A stretch of DNA of 64,000 nt from Psychrobacillus sp044762855 (GTDB taxonomy: Bacteria > Bacillota > Bacilli > Bacillales_A > Planococcaceae): the NCBI RefSeq assembly GCF_044762855.1, contig NZ_JBIWFB010000012.1, positions 1 through 64,000 on the forward strand. The letters run 5' to 3'. This document shows, piece by piece, positions 7,126 to 15,699 of the stretch (position 1 is its first letter; each line of letters opens with the position of its first letter). The translations under genes and the position numbers were made by a program. The notes below the pieces were generated by a model. The model saw nothing but the letters and a program-made list of their open reading frames with translations, was not told the origin of the DNA and made no database searches.

Positions 7126-8625
7126 TTAGAGCTGATAAATCTTCGTATACTTTTCTTCTAAATAGTCTGCAAGATAATTGCCGTTAAGCCCTTCTCCTGT
7201 AGCATCTTTCAAGATTTCTAGCGGTTTTTTTAAAGCTCCATATTGATGTACATTTTGTGCAAGCCAGTTTTTGATTGGAGACAAATCGCCTTTTTCAAAT
7301 AACTCATCAAAGTTAGGAATATCTTTTAGCATAGCTGCTTTGAATTGAGAAGCATACATATATCCAAGCGCATAGGATGGGAAATAGCCAAAGCTTGCTC
7401 CAGCCCAATGGACGTCTTGTAAAATACCTTCCGCATTCGTTTCTGGTCGTACTCCTAAATATTCTTCATACTTAGCGTTCCAGATTTCTGGTAAATCTTC
7501 TACTTTTAAATCTCCGTTGAATAATCCTTTTTCTATTTCATAACGAATCATAATATGCAGTGCATATGTCAGTTCATCTGCTTCAATTCGGATTAAAGAA
7601 GGCTTCACTTCATTAATGGCACGTAAAAAATCTTCCATAGCAACATCCCCGAATTGCTCTGGTGAATAACTTTGCAATTTTTCATAATTCTGTTCCCAGA
7701 ATTTCGGATTGCGTCCCACAAAGTTTTCATAGAAGAGCGATTGGGATTCGTGTATTCCCATCGAAGCTCCGCCAGCTAAAGGTGTTCCAGTTAATTCTTC
7801 GCTCACATTTTGATCGTACATTGCATGGCCACATTCGTGAATAGTCCCAAAAACAGCAGAGCGGAAATCCGATTCATCATATTTTGTTGTAATACGAACA
7901 TCTCCGCGATTTAAGCCAGTTTCAAACGGGTGAACTGTTTCATCCAATCTCCCCGCTTCGAAATCATAACCTAATTGTTTTAGTACATCTAAACTAAATG
8001 CCTCTTGTTGTTTTTTATCAAAATGTTTAAATATGAAATCTGTTTTTGGTTGGTTTGGAGATTCTGCAATCTTCTTTAATAGAGGTACAATTCGACCTCT
8101 TAACTCTCCAAATACTTTATCTAATACATCCGTAGTCATACCTGGTTCGTATTGGTCTAACAGCACATTGTACGGATTGTCATCTTTTACTCCCCAATAG
8201 ATAACAAACTGCTTTAACGTATCCACCATTTCTTTTAAATAAGGTAGGAACATTTCCCAATCATTTTTATCTTTTGCTTCTTCCCAAACAGATTCAGATT
8301 TAGACTGAAGAATGACAAACTTTTTATATTCTTCTGCCGGAATATTTTTACTAAGATCGTATTCTTTTTTTACTTCTTCGTGAACACGTTTCGTCACTTC
8401 ACTCACTGAATTCAGTTTAGGTTCTAATTCGTCTAAAAGGCTTTTTAGTTCATCAGAAGTAGATAGATTAAACACATCTGTCGCAAGTACCCCTACTACT
8501 TCCGAACGTTGATCAAGCCCTTTTTTCGGAGCTCCTGTGCGCATATCCCAATATAATACTCCCAACGCTTCATTGTATGCACCTATTTTTTTCACGTAAT
8601 CTAAAAATTGTTGTTCGACTGTCAT
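7126..8625 (-). CDS. ypwA: M32 family metallocarboxypeptidase (Taq carboxypeptidase type)
   Basis: 499 aa, the usual family length. The zinc motif HECGHAMYDQ (HEXXH, near residue 264) is present with the downstream glutamate region GIHESQSLFYENFVGR, plus the M32-typical segments DVRITTKYDESDF and RIEADELTYALHI. Cytosolic zinc enzyme that removes C-terminal residues from peptides, with a broad preference except at proline. ATG start with an AGGGGGAA SD. It lies 24 bases after a DinG-like helicase gene and is probably cotranscribed; a strong terminator follows. The same neighbourhood occurs in B. subtilis. Confidence 0.92.
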   Translation of the reverse strand: MTVEQQFLDYVKKIGAYNEALGVLYWDMRTGAPKKGLDQRSEVVGVLATDVFNLSTSDELKSLLDELEPKLNSVSEVTKRVHEEVKKEYDLSKNIPAEEYKKFVILQSKSESVWEEAKDKNDWEMFLPYLKEMVDTLKQFVIYWGVKDDNPYNVLLDQYEPGMTTDVLDKVFGELRGRIVPLLKKIAESPNQPKTDFIFKHFDKKQQEAFSLDVLKQLGYDFEAGRLDETVHPFETGLNRGDVRITTKYDESDFRSAVFGTIHECGHAMYDQNVSEELTGTPLAGGASMGIHESQSLFYENFVGRNPKFWEQNYEKLQSYSPEQFGDVAMEDFLRAINEVKPSLIRIEADELTYALHIMIRYEIEKGLFNGDLKVEDLPEIWNAKYEEYLGVRPETNAEGILQDVHWAGASFGYFPSYALGYMYASQFKAAMLKDIPNFDELFEKGDLSPIKNWLAQNVHQYGALKKPLEILKDATGEGLNGNYLADYLEEKYTKIYQL

Positions 8626-8649
8626 TTCAATTCCCCCTTGTAATGAACA

Positions 8650-10545
8650 TTAGATTGTTGTAGGCAAAATCCCTGTAAATCTACTTTCTAGTTTTGCTTC
8701 TTCTTCATTCAGTAATAGATGAATTTCCCCATGGTCACTCGAAGTACGGATTAATCGTCCGATTCCTTGTTGCAATCTTAAGAGCATGAATGGTAACTCC
8801 ACTTCTTCGAATGGATCATTTGAAAATGATCGTTTTGCATCAAATAATGGATCTGCTAATGGGAATGGCAAATCATAAATAATTACTCTCGTTAAAGCTT
8901 CTTGTGGCAAATCGAGCCCTTCCCATAGATGATAAGAACATAGTGTAGCAAAATCACCATTTTGAAACTCTTTTACGATGGTCGAAAGCTCACGATCTCC
9001 TTCAAATACGATATTTGTAGAAGTAGACGTACGAGAACGGAATTGTTCCATCGCTGCTTTCGATTTAAATAATATTAATGTTTGCTGTTTATTTTCTAAA
9101 ATTGCATCTACTTGTTTTATTTTATCATCTTGATTGGATTGGTGCGTATAAATTTTCATCACTTCATCATAATCAAACGGTGATTCAACCGAAAATGATT
9201 GGAACTTTTCAATTCCTAAAGAATCTGCTATATAGGTAAAATCTTTTTCAATCGATAAAGTAGCAGATGAAAAGACGATTGGTAATTGAGAAGTGAATAA
9301 TTTTTCGTGCAAGATATCAGTTACTAGACGCGGCATCACGATAAGTGTTTCATGTCCATCAATGATTTCTAGCCATTCTACGCCGTCCCCTTTTTCCGTG
9401 AATAAACGTAAAGAGAATGCATACTGCTCCAAAAATTCCTCTACCATTCGAAGTTCATATTCAGGAATCGTAAATAGCTCTGACTCAAATACAAATTCTT
9501 CTAACAACTCATCTGTAATACGAATGGCTTGTTTGCACATTTGGATGAGTTCCGGTGTCTTGTCGATTTTCATTCGTTCGCTTTCTTCTTCGGTGCTATT
9601 TTTTCTTAAAATGCCGAAAATACGGTCATGTGTTTCTTGTAATATTTCCATTAAATGCAATGTTTTTTCACGAACACCGTCTACCATGACACGTTCTAAT
9701 AATTGAATAAGGGTTTCGCTTTGCACTTCGTATGTCAACGCTTTTTGCGCTGCATACTCCAGTAAATGCCCTTCATCTAACACAATCATGGACACATCCG
9801 GTAGTAATGGCATTTGTCCTTCTCGCACGCGAGATTCTTTCGTCCAAATATGTTCCATTAGAAACTCATGGGAACAAATGATTAAATCGGTAGACTGACG
9901 ATAGTTTTGACGATGAATCGTCTGACCACAACGGTTACGTACATCACATACCATACATTGCTGTGTCGGATGATAATTTACTTTTTGCCAGTCTTCATCA
10001 CTGACACCAGGAAACTGGCTACGTTCACCATATGGATAGATTTTTTGAAGAGAAGAATGCCCATACACAAAATCCGGAATTTGATCTTCAATCTCTTCTA
10101 AAAAGAAATCATTGTCGCCATCTTTTTGTGCTTCTTCTAAACGTTTCAAGCATAAATATTGGTCACGTGATTTAGCTAAACGAACGTCTATGTTAATATC
10201 TAAATAATTTTGAAGTTTAAAAATATCGCCGGCTTCTTTTACCAATTGCTCGATCAGTGTTTCATCGGCACAGGCGATCAATGCTGGTTTACCTGTGTAT
10301 CGTGCATACGAAATAGCGGGTAGTAAGTAGGCGATTGTTTTGCCTGTACCTACACCAGCTTCTGCAAATAATACATTTTTTTCTTTTAATGTCTTCTCAA
10401 TTTGATAGGCCATGAAAATTTGTTCGTCTCGGCATTCAAATCCTTTTTCTGGTAATTCATCATACAGAACATCTCCCATCCAATCTCCTAATGAATCAAA
10501 GAAATTTTTATCTTTTGATAATTGAAATGGTAACGCATTTTTCAT
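8650..10545 (-). CDS. ypvA: DinG-family ATP-dependent DNA helicase without exonuclease domain (YpvA type)
   Basis: 631 aa from the ATG at 10545, which has AGGGAG seven bases upstream; start codons at 10566 and 10569 lie before this SD. Motif I is AEAGVGTGKT and motif II VLDEGH. The C-terminal helicase half ends with LRLQQGIGRLIRTSSDHG. Cysteines in QYLCLKR, CMVC and RNRCG are positioned like the XPD/DinG iron-sulfur cluster ligands. Unlike the dinG gene at 28400 it has no N-terminal DnaQ domain. A 5'-3' helicase role in repair or R-loop/G4 removal is inferred from the family. It precedes the carboxypeptidase in a probable operon. Confidence 0.88.
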   Translation of the reverse strand: MKNALPFQLSKDKNFFDSLGDWMGDVLYDELPEKGFECRDEQIFMAYQIEKTLKEKNVLFAEAGVGTGKTIAYLLPAISYARYTGKPALIACADETLIEQLVKEAGDIFKLQNYLDINIDVRLAKSRDQYLCLKRLEEAQKDGDNDFFLEEIEDQIPDFVYGHSSLQKIYPYGERSQFPGVSDEDWQKVNYHPTQQCMVCDVRNRCGQTIHRQNYRQSTDLIICSHEFLMEHIWTKESRVREGQMPLLPDVSMIVLDEGHLLEYAAQKALTYEVQSETLIQLLERVMVDGVREKTLHLMEILQETHDRIFGILRKNSTEEESERMKIDKTPELIQMCKQAIRITDELLEEFVFESELFTIPEYELRMVEEFLEQYAFSLRLFTEKGDGVEWLEIIDGHETLIVMPRLVTDILHEKLFTSQLPIVFSSATLSIEKDFTYIADSLGIEKFQSFSVESPFDYDEVMKIYTHQSNQDDKIKQVDAILENKQQTLILFKSKAAMEQFRSRTSTSTNIVFEGDRELSTIVKEFQNGDFATLCSYHLWEGLDLPQEALTRVIIYDLPFPLADPLFDAKRSFSNDPFEEVELPFMLLRLQQGIGRLIRTSSDHGEIHLLLNEEEAKLESRFTGILPTTI

Positions 10546-10642
10546 TGTAAAACTCCCTACTTCCATCAATTTTGCCTTCGTATATAAAATCCAATATAGG
10601 AGATAACGTAAAAGAAAGGGAGAACCAAGTCTCCCTTACCTT

Positions 10643-11770
10643 TTAAGAACGTTTACCCCAAAACTGATAATAATCTGTTCGGATAAAACCATTAAATAAT
10701 TTGCGTTTTTTCGTTGCTTTTTTACCGTATGCATTTTCAAAGTTTTCCATAGATGAAAGCATATAAACGGACCAAGATGGATATTTGCTCATTAAATGAC
10801 CTAAATCACTAATGACTTGCTCGATTTCTTCGATTTCCCCAATACGCTCACCGTAAGGAGGGTTTCCAATCATTACTCCGTCTGTTAAGGACGTAGTAAA
10901 ATCACGTGCTTGCATTTGTTTAAAAGTGATAATATCTCCAAAGCCTGATTCGAATGCATTTTGTTCTGCCATTTGAATCATTTTATGATCGATATCAGAA
11001 CCAATAATTTGAAGCTCTTGGTCATAATTGGCAAGGTCTTCTGCTTCGTTGCGTACATCATCCCAAATCGTTTTAGGCATCCAAGACCAAGCTTCACTAT
11101 GAAAATCACGATTAAAACCTGGAGCAATATTTTGTCCAATCATCGCTGCTTCAATCGGAATTGTCCCAGATCCGCAAAATGGATCGACGAAAGGACGGCT
11201 TGGGCTCCATTTGGAAATTTTCACAAGTGCAGCTGCTAGCGTTTCTTTTAAAGGAGCTTCCCCTTGGTCTTGACGGTAACCACGTTTATGAAGTCCTGCA
11301 CCACTCGTATCTATTGTAATCGTCGCAACGTCTTTTAAAATACTGATTTCGATTTTGTATGTTGCTCCAGATTCATCTAAAAATCCAATTCGTTTATAGG
11401 CAAGTTTTAATCGCTCTACAACTGCCTTTTTCACGATTGCCTGGCAATCAGGTACACTGAATAAGGTAGATTTAACGGATTTCCCTTGTACTGGGAATGC
11501 GGCATCCACTGGTAAAAACTTTTCCCATTGTATCGCTTTTGTTCGTTCAAAAAGCTCATCAAACGTTTTTACAGGAAACTGAGCTGCCACGATTTTCACA
11601 CGATCAGCAACACGTAGCCATATGTTTGCACGTGCGATAGCACGTTTATCTCCTTCAAAATACACTTTCCCGTTTTCAGTTGTTGTTTCATATCCTAATG
11701 CTTTTACTTCATCGGCAACGATTGATTCTAACCCCATTGCGGAAGTTGCTACTAATTTAAATGTTGTCAT
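10643..11770 (-). CDS. ypsC: THUMP-domain class I rRNA (guanine-N2) methyltransferase, RlmL N-domain/YpsC type
   Basis: 375 aa. The N-terminal THUMP part (about residues 1-160) begins FKLVATSAMGLESIVADEVKALG. The SAM-binding part has DPFCGSGTIPIEAAMIG near 200 and the N6/N2-methylase motif IGNPPYGERIG near 305. Likely modifies 23S rRNA G2445, as RlmL does. The stop codon of the upstream GGDEF-EAL gene overlaps its start by one base, so the two are translationally coupled. The tail KKRKLFNGFIRTDYYQFWGKR is typical. ATG start. Confidence 0.92.
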   Translation of the reverse strand: MTTFKLVATSAMGLESIVADEVKALGYETTTENGKVYFEGDKRAIARANIWLRVADRVKIVAAQFPVKTFDELFERTKAIQWEKFLPVDAAFPVQGKSVKSTLFSVPDCQAIVKKAVVERLKLAYKRIGFLDESGATYKIEISILKDVATITIDTSGAGLHKRGYRQDQGEAPLKETLAAALVKISKWSPSRPFVDPFCGSGTIPIEAAMIGQNIAPGFNRDFHSEAWSWMPKTIWDDVRNEAEDLANYDQELQIIGSDIDHKMIQMAEQNAFESGFGDIITFKQMQARDFTTSLTDGVMIGNPPYGERIGEIEEIEQVISDLGHLMSKYPSWSVYMLSSMENFENAYGKKATKKRKLFNGFIRTDYYQFWGKRS

Positions 11771-13494
11771 TATATAATCCTTTCTTGCTTATGAATTTCC
11801 CACAGTTCAAGAAAATCCATTAGTTTTGAACTTGGAATTGGTTTACTGTAATAATATCCTTGAATGATATCACAGCCCATTTCTTTTAAAAGCTTCAGTT
11901 GATCTTTCGTTTCTACACCTTCAGCTACTACTTTAATATGTAATCTATGTGCCATTAAAATAATGGAATCTACAATAGCCTGTTTATCTTGCAAAGATGC
12001 AATCTGTTGGATAAAGCTACTATCAATTTTTAAATAGTTTAGAGGGAAGCGATTTAAATAGCTTAAGGAAGAATAGCCTGTGCCAAAATCATCGATGGAT
12101 ATTTTGAATCCCATGCTTTTTAACGTGATCAATTTATTGACGACTTCTTCTGCTTCTTTCATCACCGTTCGCTCGGTCAGCTCTAGCTCCAATTGCTGTG
12201 GACTACAATTATGCTGCATGATGATTGAATTTATACGTTCGATAAAATCATCTTGTTGAAAATGTAGAGCTGCAATATTGATGGAAACAGGCAAATATAC
12301 TCCCCGTATGTTCCATTCCAGTATATCCAAACAAACCTTTTCTAAAATCACTTCGCTTAGCGGGATGATTAATCCTGTATCTTCTGCATAAGGGATAAAT
12401 TCCCCTGGTGAGACAAATCCCAGTTGATCATTTGTCCATCTAACTAGCGCCTCTACTCCAATTACTTGCTGCGTCACTAGTGACACTTTCGGTTGATAAT
12501 GCACAACAAATTCTTTCTTTTGGATGGCTTTTCTGAGCTCTGCTTCCAGTAACAGTAATCGCTTTGCATCTTGCTTTAATTCTTCAAAGTAAAATGCGTA
12601 TTGGTTTCGTCCATTTTGTTTTGCGAAATACATTGCTTTATCTGCTTTATGAATGAGCTTTTCTACTTCCTCTCCATCTTGCGGATAAAAACTAATTCCT
12701 ATACTTGATGTTATATATATTTCATTTTCATTTATATAGAACGGTTTATTTAATAGCTTTAAAATTTCTTTTGAAAATTGAGCCGCTTCTTTTTGATGCC
12801 CGATACTCGTTTTCGTTAGTAAAAATTCATCGCCGCCATATCGTGCAAAAAAATCTTGTGTGCCTACAATTGACTGAATACGATTTGCTACTTCCGTTAA
12901 TATGAGATCCCCTATTTCGGTTCCAAGTGTTTCATTGATCTGTTTGAAACGATCTAAGTCTATAAAAAAAACGGCATGTTTACTAGCATCATTTTCAGAG
13001 GCATCGATTAAGTCAGCTAATAATTTCTTAAAGGTGTTCCGATTCGGTAAATTTGTTAAATAATCTGTAGTTGTAAGCTCTTCTATCTCTTTTTCTACGA
13101 ATTTCTCTTGAGAAATATCGGAAAAAACACCAAAATAATGTGTAATTTCACCTTTGCCATTTACAATGCTAGTGATGGTTAAGTACTCAGGGTACAATTC
13201 CCCGTTTTTTCTCTTGTTCCAAATTTCGCCTCGCCAAACACCATTATTTTTTATTTCATTCCACATCTTCTTATAAAAAACTGCATCTTGCTTACCTGAT
13301 TGTAAAATATTCGGCGTCTTTCCTTCTACTTCTTGCAAGGCATAGCCTGTTACAGTTTCAAAAGCGGCGTTAACTAATGAAATGCGCATATTTTGATCTG
13401 TAATCATTATTCCTTCTGTCGTAGAGTTGAATATTTCTTTTATTAGATTATTAGGATATAAAGAAAGTTGCTCAAATGGTTGCATTGTGTCCAT
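11770..13494 (-). CDS. PAS-GGDEF-EAL cyclic-di-GMP signalling protein
   Basis: 574 aa without membrane segments. The PAS domain (about 15-125) contains GYALQEVEGKTPNILQSGKQD. The GGDEF domain (about 140-300) has the intact motif RYGGDEFLL but no RxxD inhibitory site five residues before it. The EAL domain (about 315-565) has GVEALVRW, ELTERTVMKE, IDDFGTGYSSL and AEGVET, so phosphodiesterase residues look intact. It may make or degrade c-di-GMP; direction cannot be told. GAGGGTGG precedes the ATG. It overlaps the rRNA methyltransferase start by one base and sits between that gene and rnpB, a position I do not recall being occupied in B. subtilis. Confidence 0.9.
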   Translation of the reverse strand: MDTMQPFEQLSLYPNNLIKEIFNSTTEGIMITDQNMRISLVNAAFETVTGYALQEVEGKTPNILQSGKQDAVFYKKMWNEIKNNGVWRGEIWNKRKNGELYPEYLTITSIVNGKGEITHYFGVFSDISQEKFVEKEIEELTTTDYLTNLPNRNTFKKLLADLIDASENDASKHAVFFIDLDRFKQINETLGTEIGDLILTEVANRIQSIVGTQDFFARYGGDEFLLTKTSIGHQKEAAQFSKEILKLLNKPFYINENEIYITSSIGISFYPQDGEEVEKLIHKADKAMYFAKQNGRNQYAFYFEELKQDAKRLLLLEAELRKAIQKKEFVVHYQPKVSLVTQQVIGVEALVRWTNDQLGFVSPGEFIPYAEDTGLIIPLSEVILEKVCLDILEWNIRGVYLPVSINIAALHFQQDDFIERINSIIMQHNCSPQQLELELTERTVMKEAEEVVNKLITLKSMGFKISIDDFGTGYSSLSYLNRFPLNYLKIDSSFIQQIASLQDKQAIVDSIILMAHRLHIKVVAEGVETKDQLKLLKEMGCDIIQGYYYSKPIPSSKLMDFLELWEIHKQERII

Positions 13495-13529
13495 TTCTAC
13501 ACCACCCTCTTACTATATTAAGGAAAAAA

Positions 13530-13555
13530 AAGCTCTCCTAAGCTTGGAGAGCTTT
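13530..13555 (-). terminator. Terminator of rnpB
   Basis: AAAGCTCTCC pairs with GGAGAGCTTT, followed on the minus strand by eight T residues, immediately after the RNase P RNA. Confidence 0.9.
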
Positions 13556-13567
13556 GTAATTATTAAG

Positions 13568-13980
13568 TATAGCCACTCATACACCCAATAAGCCATGTTT
13601 TGTTTCTACGGTACTCAAACGGTGCTTTACCTCGTACGATGTAGATGGCAATCATCTATCTACGAAAATTACTTCTCGTTCTTCTATCCGTTCATTTCCT
13701 TCAAGAAAATTCCCCTACCATAATTTGGGTTTCTCACTCGTGGGGTTTACCTCGTTCCACCTGTAAAGTTTCCAATACAGCTTCGTCACTGTGGCACTTT
13801 CAGAGATTGTCAGCCATATCCTAAGACTTAGGCCTTCATCCCGCCGTCAGCTAAATTAGCTGCCTTAGTTTATTTTTTCACTAAGCACGAACACTACATT
13901 CATCTCAGAATTGTGTGAGCATGGACTTTCCTCTACAATGATCTAGCATTGCAGCGATTGCCCGGATATATAAGTGGTAG
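13568..13980 (-). ncRNA. rnpB: RNase P RNA, type B
   Basis: Conserved blocks on the minus strand include CGGGCAATCGCTGCA, AGAGGAAAGTCCATGCTC, GAAAGTGCCACAGTGACGA, GTGGAACGAGGTAAACCCC, CGAGTGAGAAACCCAAAT and ACAAAACATGGCTTAT, matching B. subtilis rnpB closely. The ends pair as a 14-bp P1 helix: the 5' strand starting CCACTTATAT near 13977 with the 3' strand ending ATGAGTGG near 13573. It is the catalytic subunit that trims tRNA 5' leaders. The exact ends are estimated to within a few bases. A strong terminator follows. Confidence 0.95.
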
Positions 13981-14032
13981 TACTAGTATAATCGATATTT
14001 GGACGAGTTACAACGCATATGAATTAATATAA

Positions 14033-14329
14033 TTATTCGTACAATTTACTGCCAAATACATGCTTTTCTAAATGAGAAAGTCTTTTTAAAATATCAAAGT
14101 TCGTCGCTCCTACTTGAGGTGGTGCTGGTGCTACTTTCTTTGGAGCTTCTGCAAGTTCCTCTTTTAGTTGATTGATCTCTGATTGAAGTTGGGAAATTTT
14201 CTTTTCATAAGCTTCATAATCTTGAATGATGTCATCTAAGAAAATATCAACTTCTTCTTGATTGTAGCCTCTTAGGCCCGTTTTAAATTCTTTTTCAAGT
14301 ATATCTGAAGTTTTTAATTTTGTTTCCAT
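14033..14329 (-). CDS. gpsB: Cell division/elongation regulator GpsB
   Basis: 98 aa, the same length as B. subtilis GpsB, with the DivIVA-like N-terminus LKTSDILEKEFKTGLRGYNQEEVDIFLDDI, a coiled coil (about 35-65), a proline/alanine linker and a C-terminal trimerisation segment. It shuttles PBP1 between septum and side wall; ponA lies in this window. The start is the ATG at 14329 with GGAAGGAAG upstream; an in-frame codon at 14356 would add nine unconserved residues. It lies just upstream of rnpB on the same strand, as in B. subtilis. Confidence 0.95.
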   Translation of the reverse strand: METKLKTSDILEKEFKTGLRGYNQEEVDIFLDDIIQDYEAYEKKISQLQSEINQLKEELAEAPKKVAPAPPQVGATNFDILKRLSHLEKHVFGSKLYE

Positions 14330-14397
14330 ATGGCATCTTCCTTCCGTCTGTTTCACTAACCGTATTATAGCATAACGATGTCGAATAATGGAGCATT

Positions 14398-15699
14398 TTA
14401 AAGCCGGGAAGCTCGCTTTTTGTTAGGTTGTGCGCTTTCCCGGGAAATAGTTAATTTCCGAATTATTCTCGCTTCTCGTTTTTGAAGATCTTGATGTAAG
14501 TGTAATTGCTGTTTTTGACTTCCCACATTTGGTGTTTCCGCTAAATAATCCGCGCATTTCCTCGTTATTTCCAAAGCCATCTCGTAATCTTTTTTCCGAT
14601 GTTCATAAAGTTTTGCTAATTCCATATAAACATCGATACGATATTTCCCGACTATTTTAACTAACGATGCTTGAAATGCAGCCAAACTGTCATCGAATAA
14701 TTGCAGTTTTTTCAAATGCAATCCAACATAATAATACGCCACACTTACTTCCTCTTCCTCGAATTCATCAATAACAAACTGAAACCAATCAAGACTTGCA
14801 TCCACTGATTTTAAATCCCTAAACCACTTGCCTATATTCGTATACGTGACAGAGGATTCCACCGCTTCCTCTTCTTTTAATAGCTTTACGGATAGGATAT
14901 AAAGCGTTACGAGTGATAAAATATCCCACTCATTATGCTTCAGCACTTTCATGAGGTTAGTAGGATCTCCATGCTTCACCGCATCAAAATAAATAATCGG
15001 GGCAAGATGGCCGGGAATATCATTTTCCCTGATAAAACCTAGTTTTTGCTCTTCTACTTGTTTTAACTTAAATCGTTCCAGTTCTCCTTTCCAAATTCGT
15101 TTTGAAGAGTGCATCAAATCGATTTGCGCATGTTCTAATAGTGGAGGTATCGTATTTCGATTCATCGTCCATCTTGACGCCAACTGTGGCAAATCGAAAC
15201 TTTTGCCATTGTACGTAATAATCGTCTGCGCAGTTTTCCAAAACTGTGACTCATACAAAAAAGAAGATTCTTGACCTGGTTCTGCTAGCACATACTGCGT
15301 TAATAGAAAACCATTTTCCATTTGCTTTAACATGCCATTTAAAAAAATGAGTACACCTGTCCCTTTCAATCCCGTTGTTTCCGTGTCATAAAAACAAAAA
15401 GGAGTATTTGGTGCAACTGTCAGTGGATGATCAGGATACTTTTCTTGCATAAATGTAATTGCTTCATGCAAATGATGTAGCCCAATGTTTCCATGTATAT
15501 GCGACTGGTCATAAAAAGTTTCTTTTACAAACAAAAAACCTTTTTCATTTTGTATTAAATTTAGACCGGCCGCTTTCCATTTGTCCGTGTAAAAAGGAAG
15601 TGGTACCGTAGCCACTTCCTTTTTAGGCTCTTCTTTTACTGTATTCTTTTTTATGAGTCCTTTCATTTGCATCAATTTCTTTTCATATGACATGATCAT
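14398..15699 (-). CDS. mrfB: Mitomycin C repair exonuclease MrfB (YprB)
   Basis: 433 aa. The RNase H-like DnaQ-type nuclease core has FYDTETTGLKGTG (acidic DxE, near residue 108), TYNGKSFDLPQL and the HAPIIY..HNEWDILSL region with the last acidic residues. TPR-like helices fill about 290-400 and a basic tail closes the protein. In B. subtilis MrfA and MrfB act together to remove mitomycin C damage independently of UvrABC. The start at 15699 overlaps the end of mrfA by 17 bases, so translation is coupled. A second ATG six bases inside is also possible. Confidence 0.9.
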   Translation of the reverse strand: MIMSYEKKLMQMKGLIKKNTVKEEPKKEVATVPLPFYTDKWKAAGLNLIQNEKGFLFVKETFYDQSHIHGNIGLHHLHEAITFMQEKYPDHPLTVAPNTPFCFYDTETTGLKGTGVLIFLNGMLKQMENGFLLTQYVLAEPGQESSFLYESQFWKTAQTIITYNGKSFDLPQLASRWTMNRNTIPPLLEHAQIDLMHSSKRIWKGELERFKLKQVEEQKLGFIRENDIPGHLAPIIYFDAVKHGDPTNLMKVLKHNEWDILSLVTLYILSVKLLKEEEAVESSVTYTNIGKWFRDLKSVDASLDWFQFVIDEFEEEEVSVAYYYVGLHLKKLQLFDDSLAAFQASLVKIVGKYRIDVYMELAKLYEHRKKDYEMALEITRKCADYLAETPNVGSQKQQLHLHQDLQKREARIIRKLTISRESAQPNKKRASRL

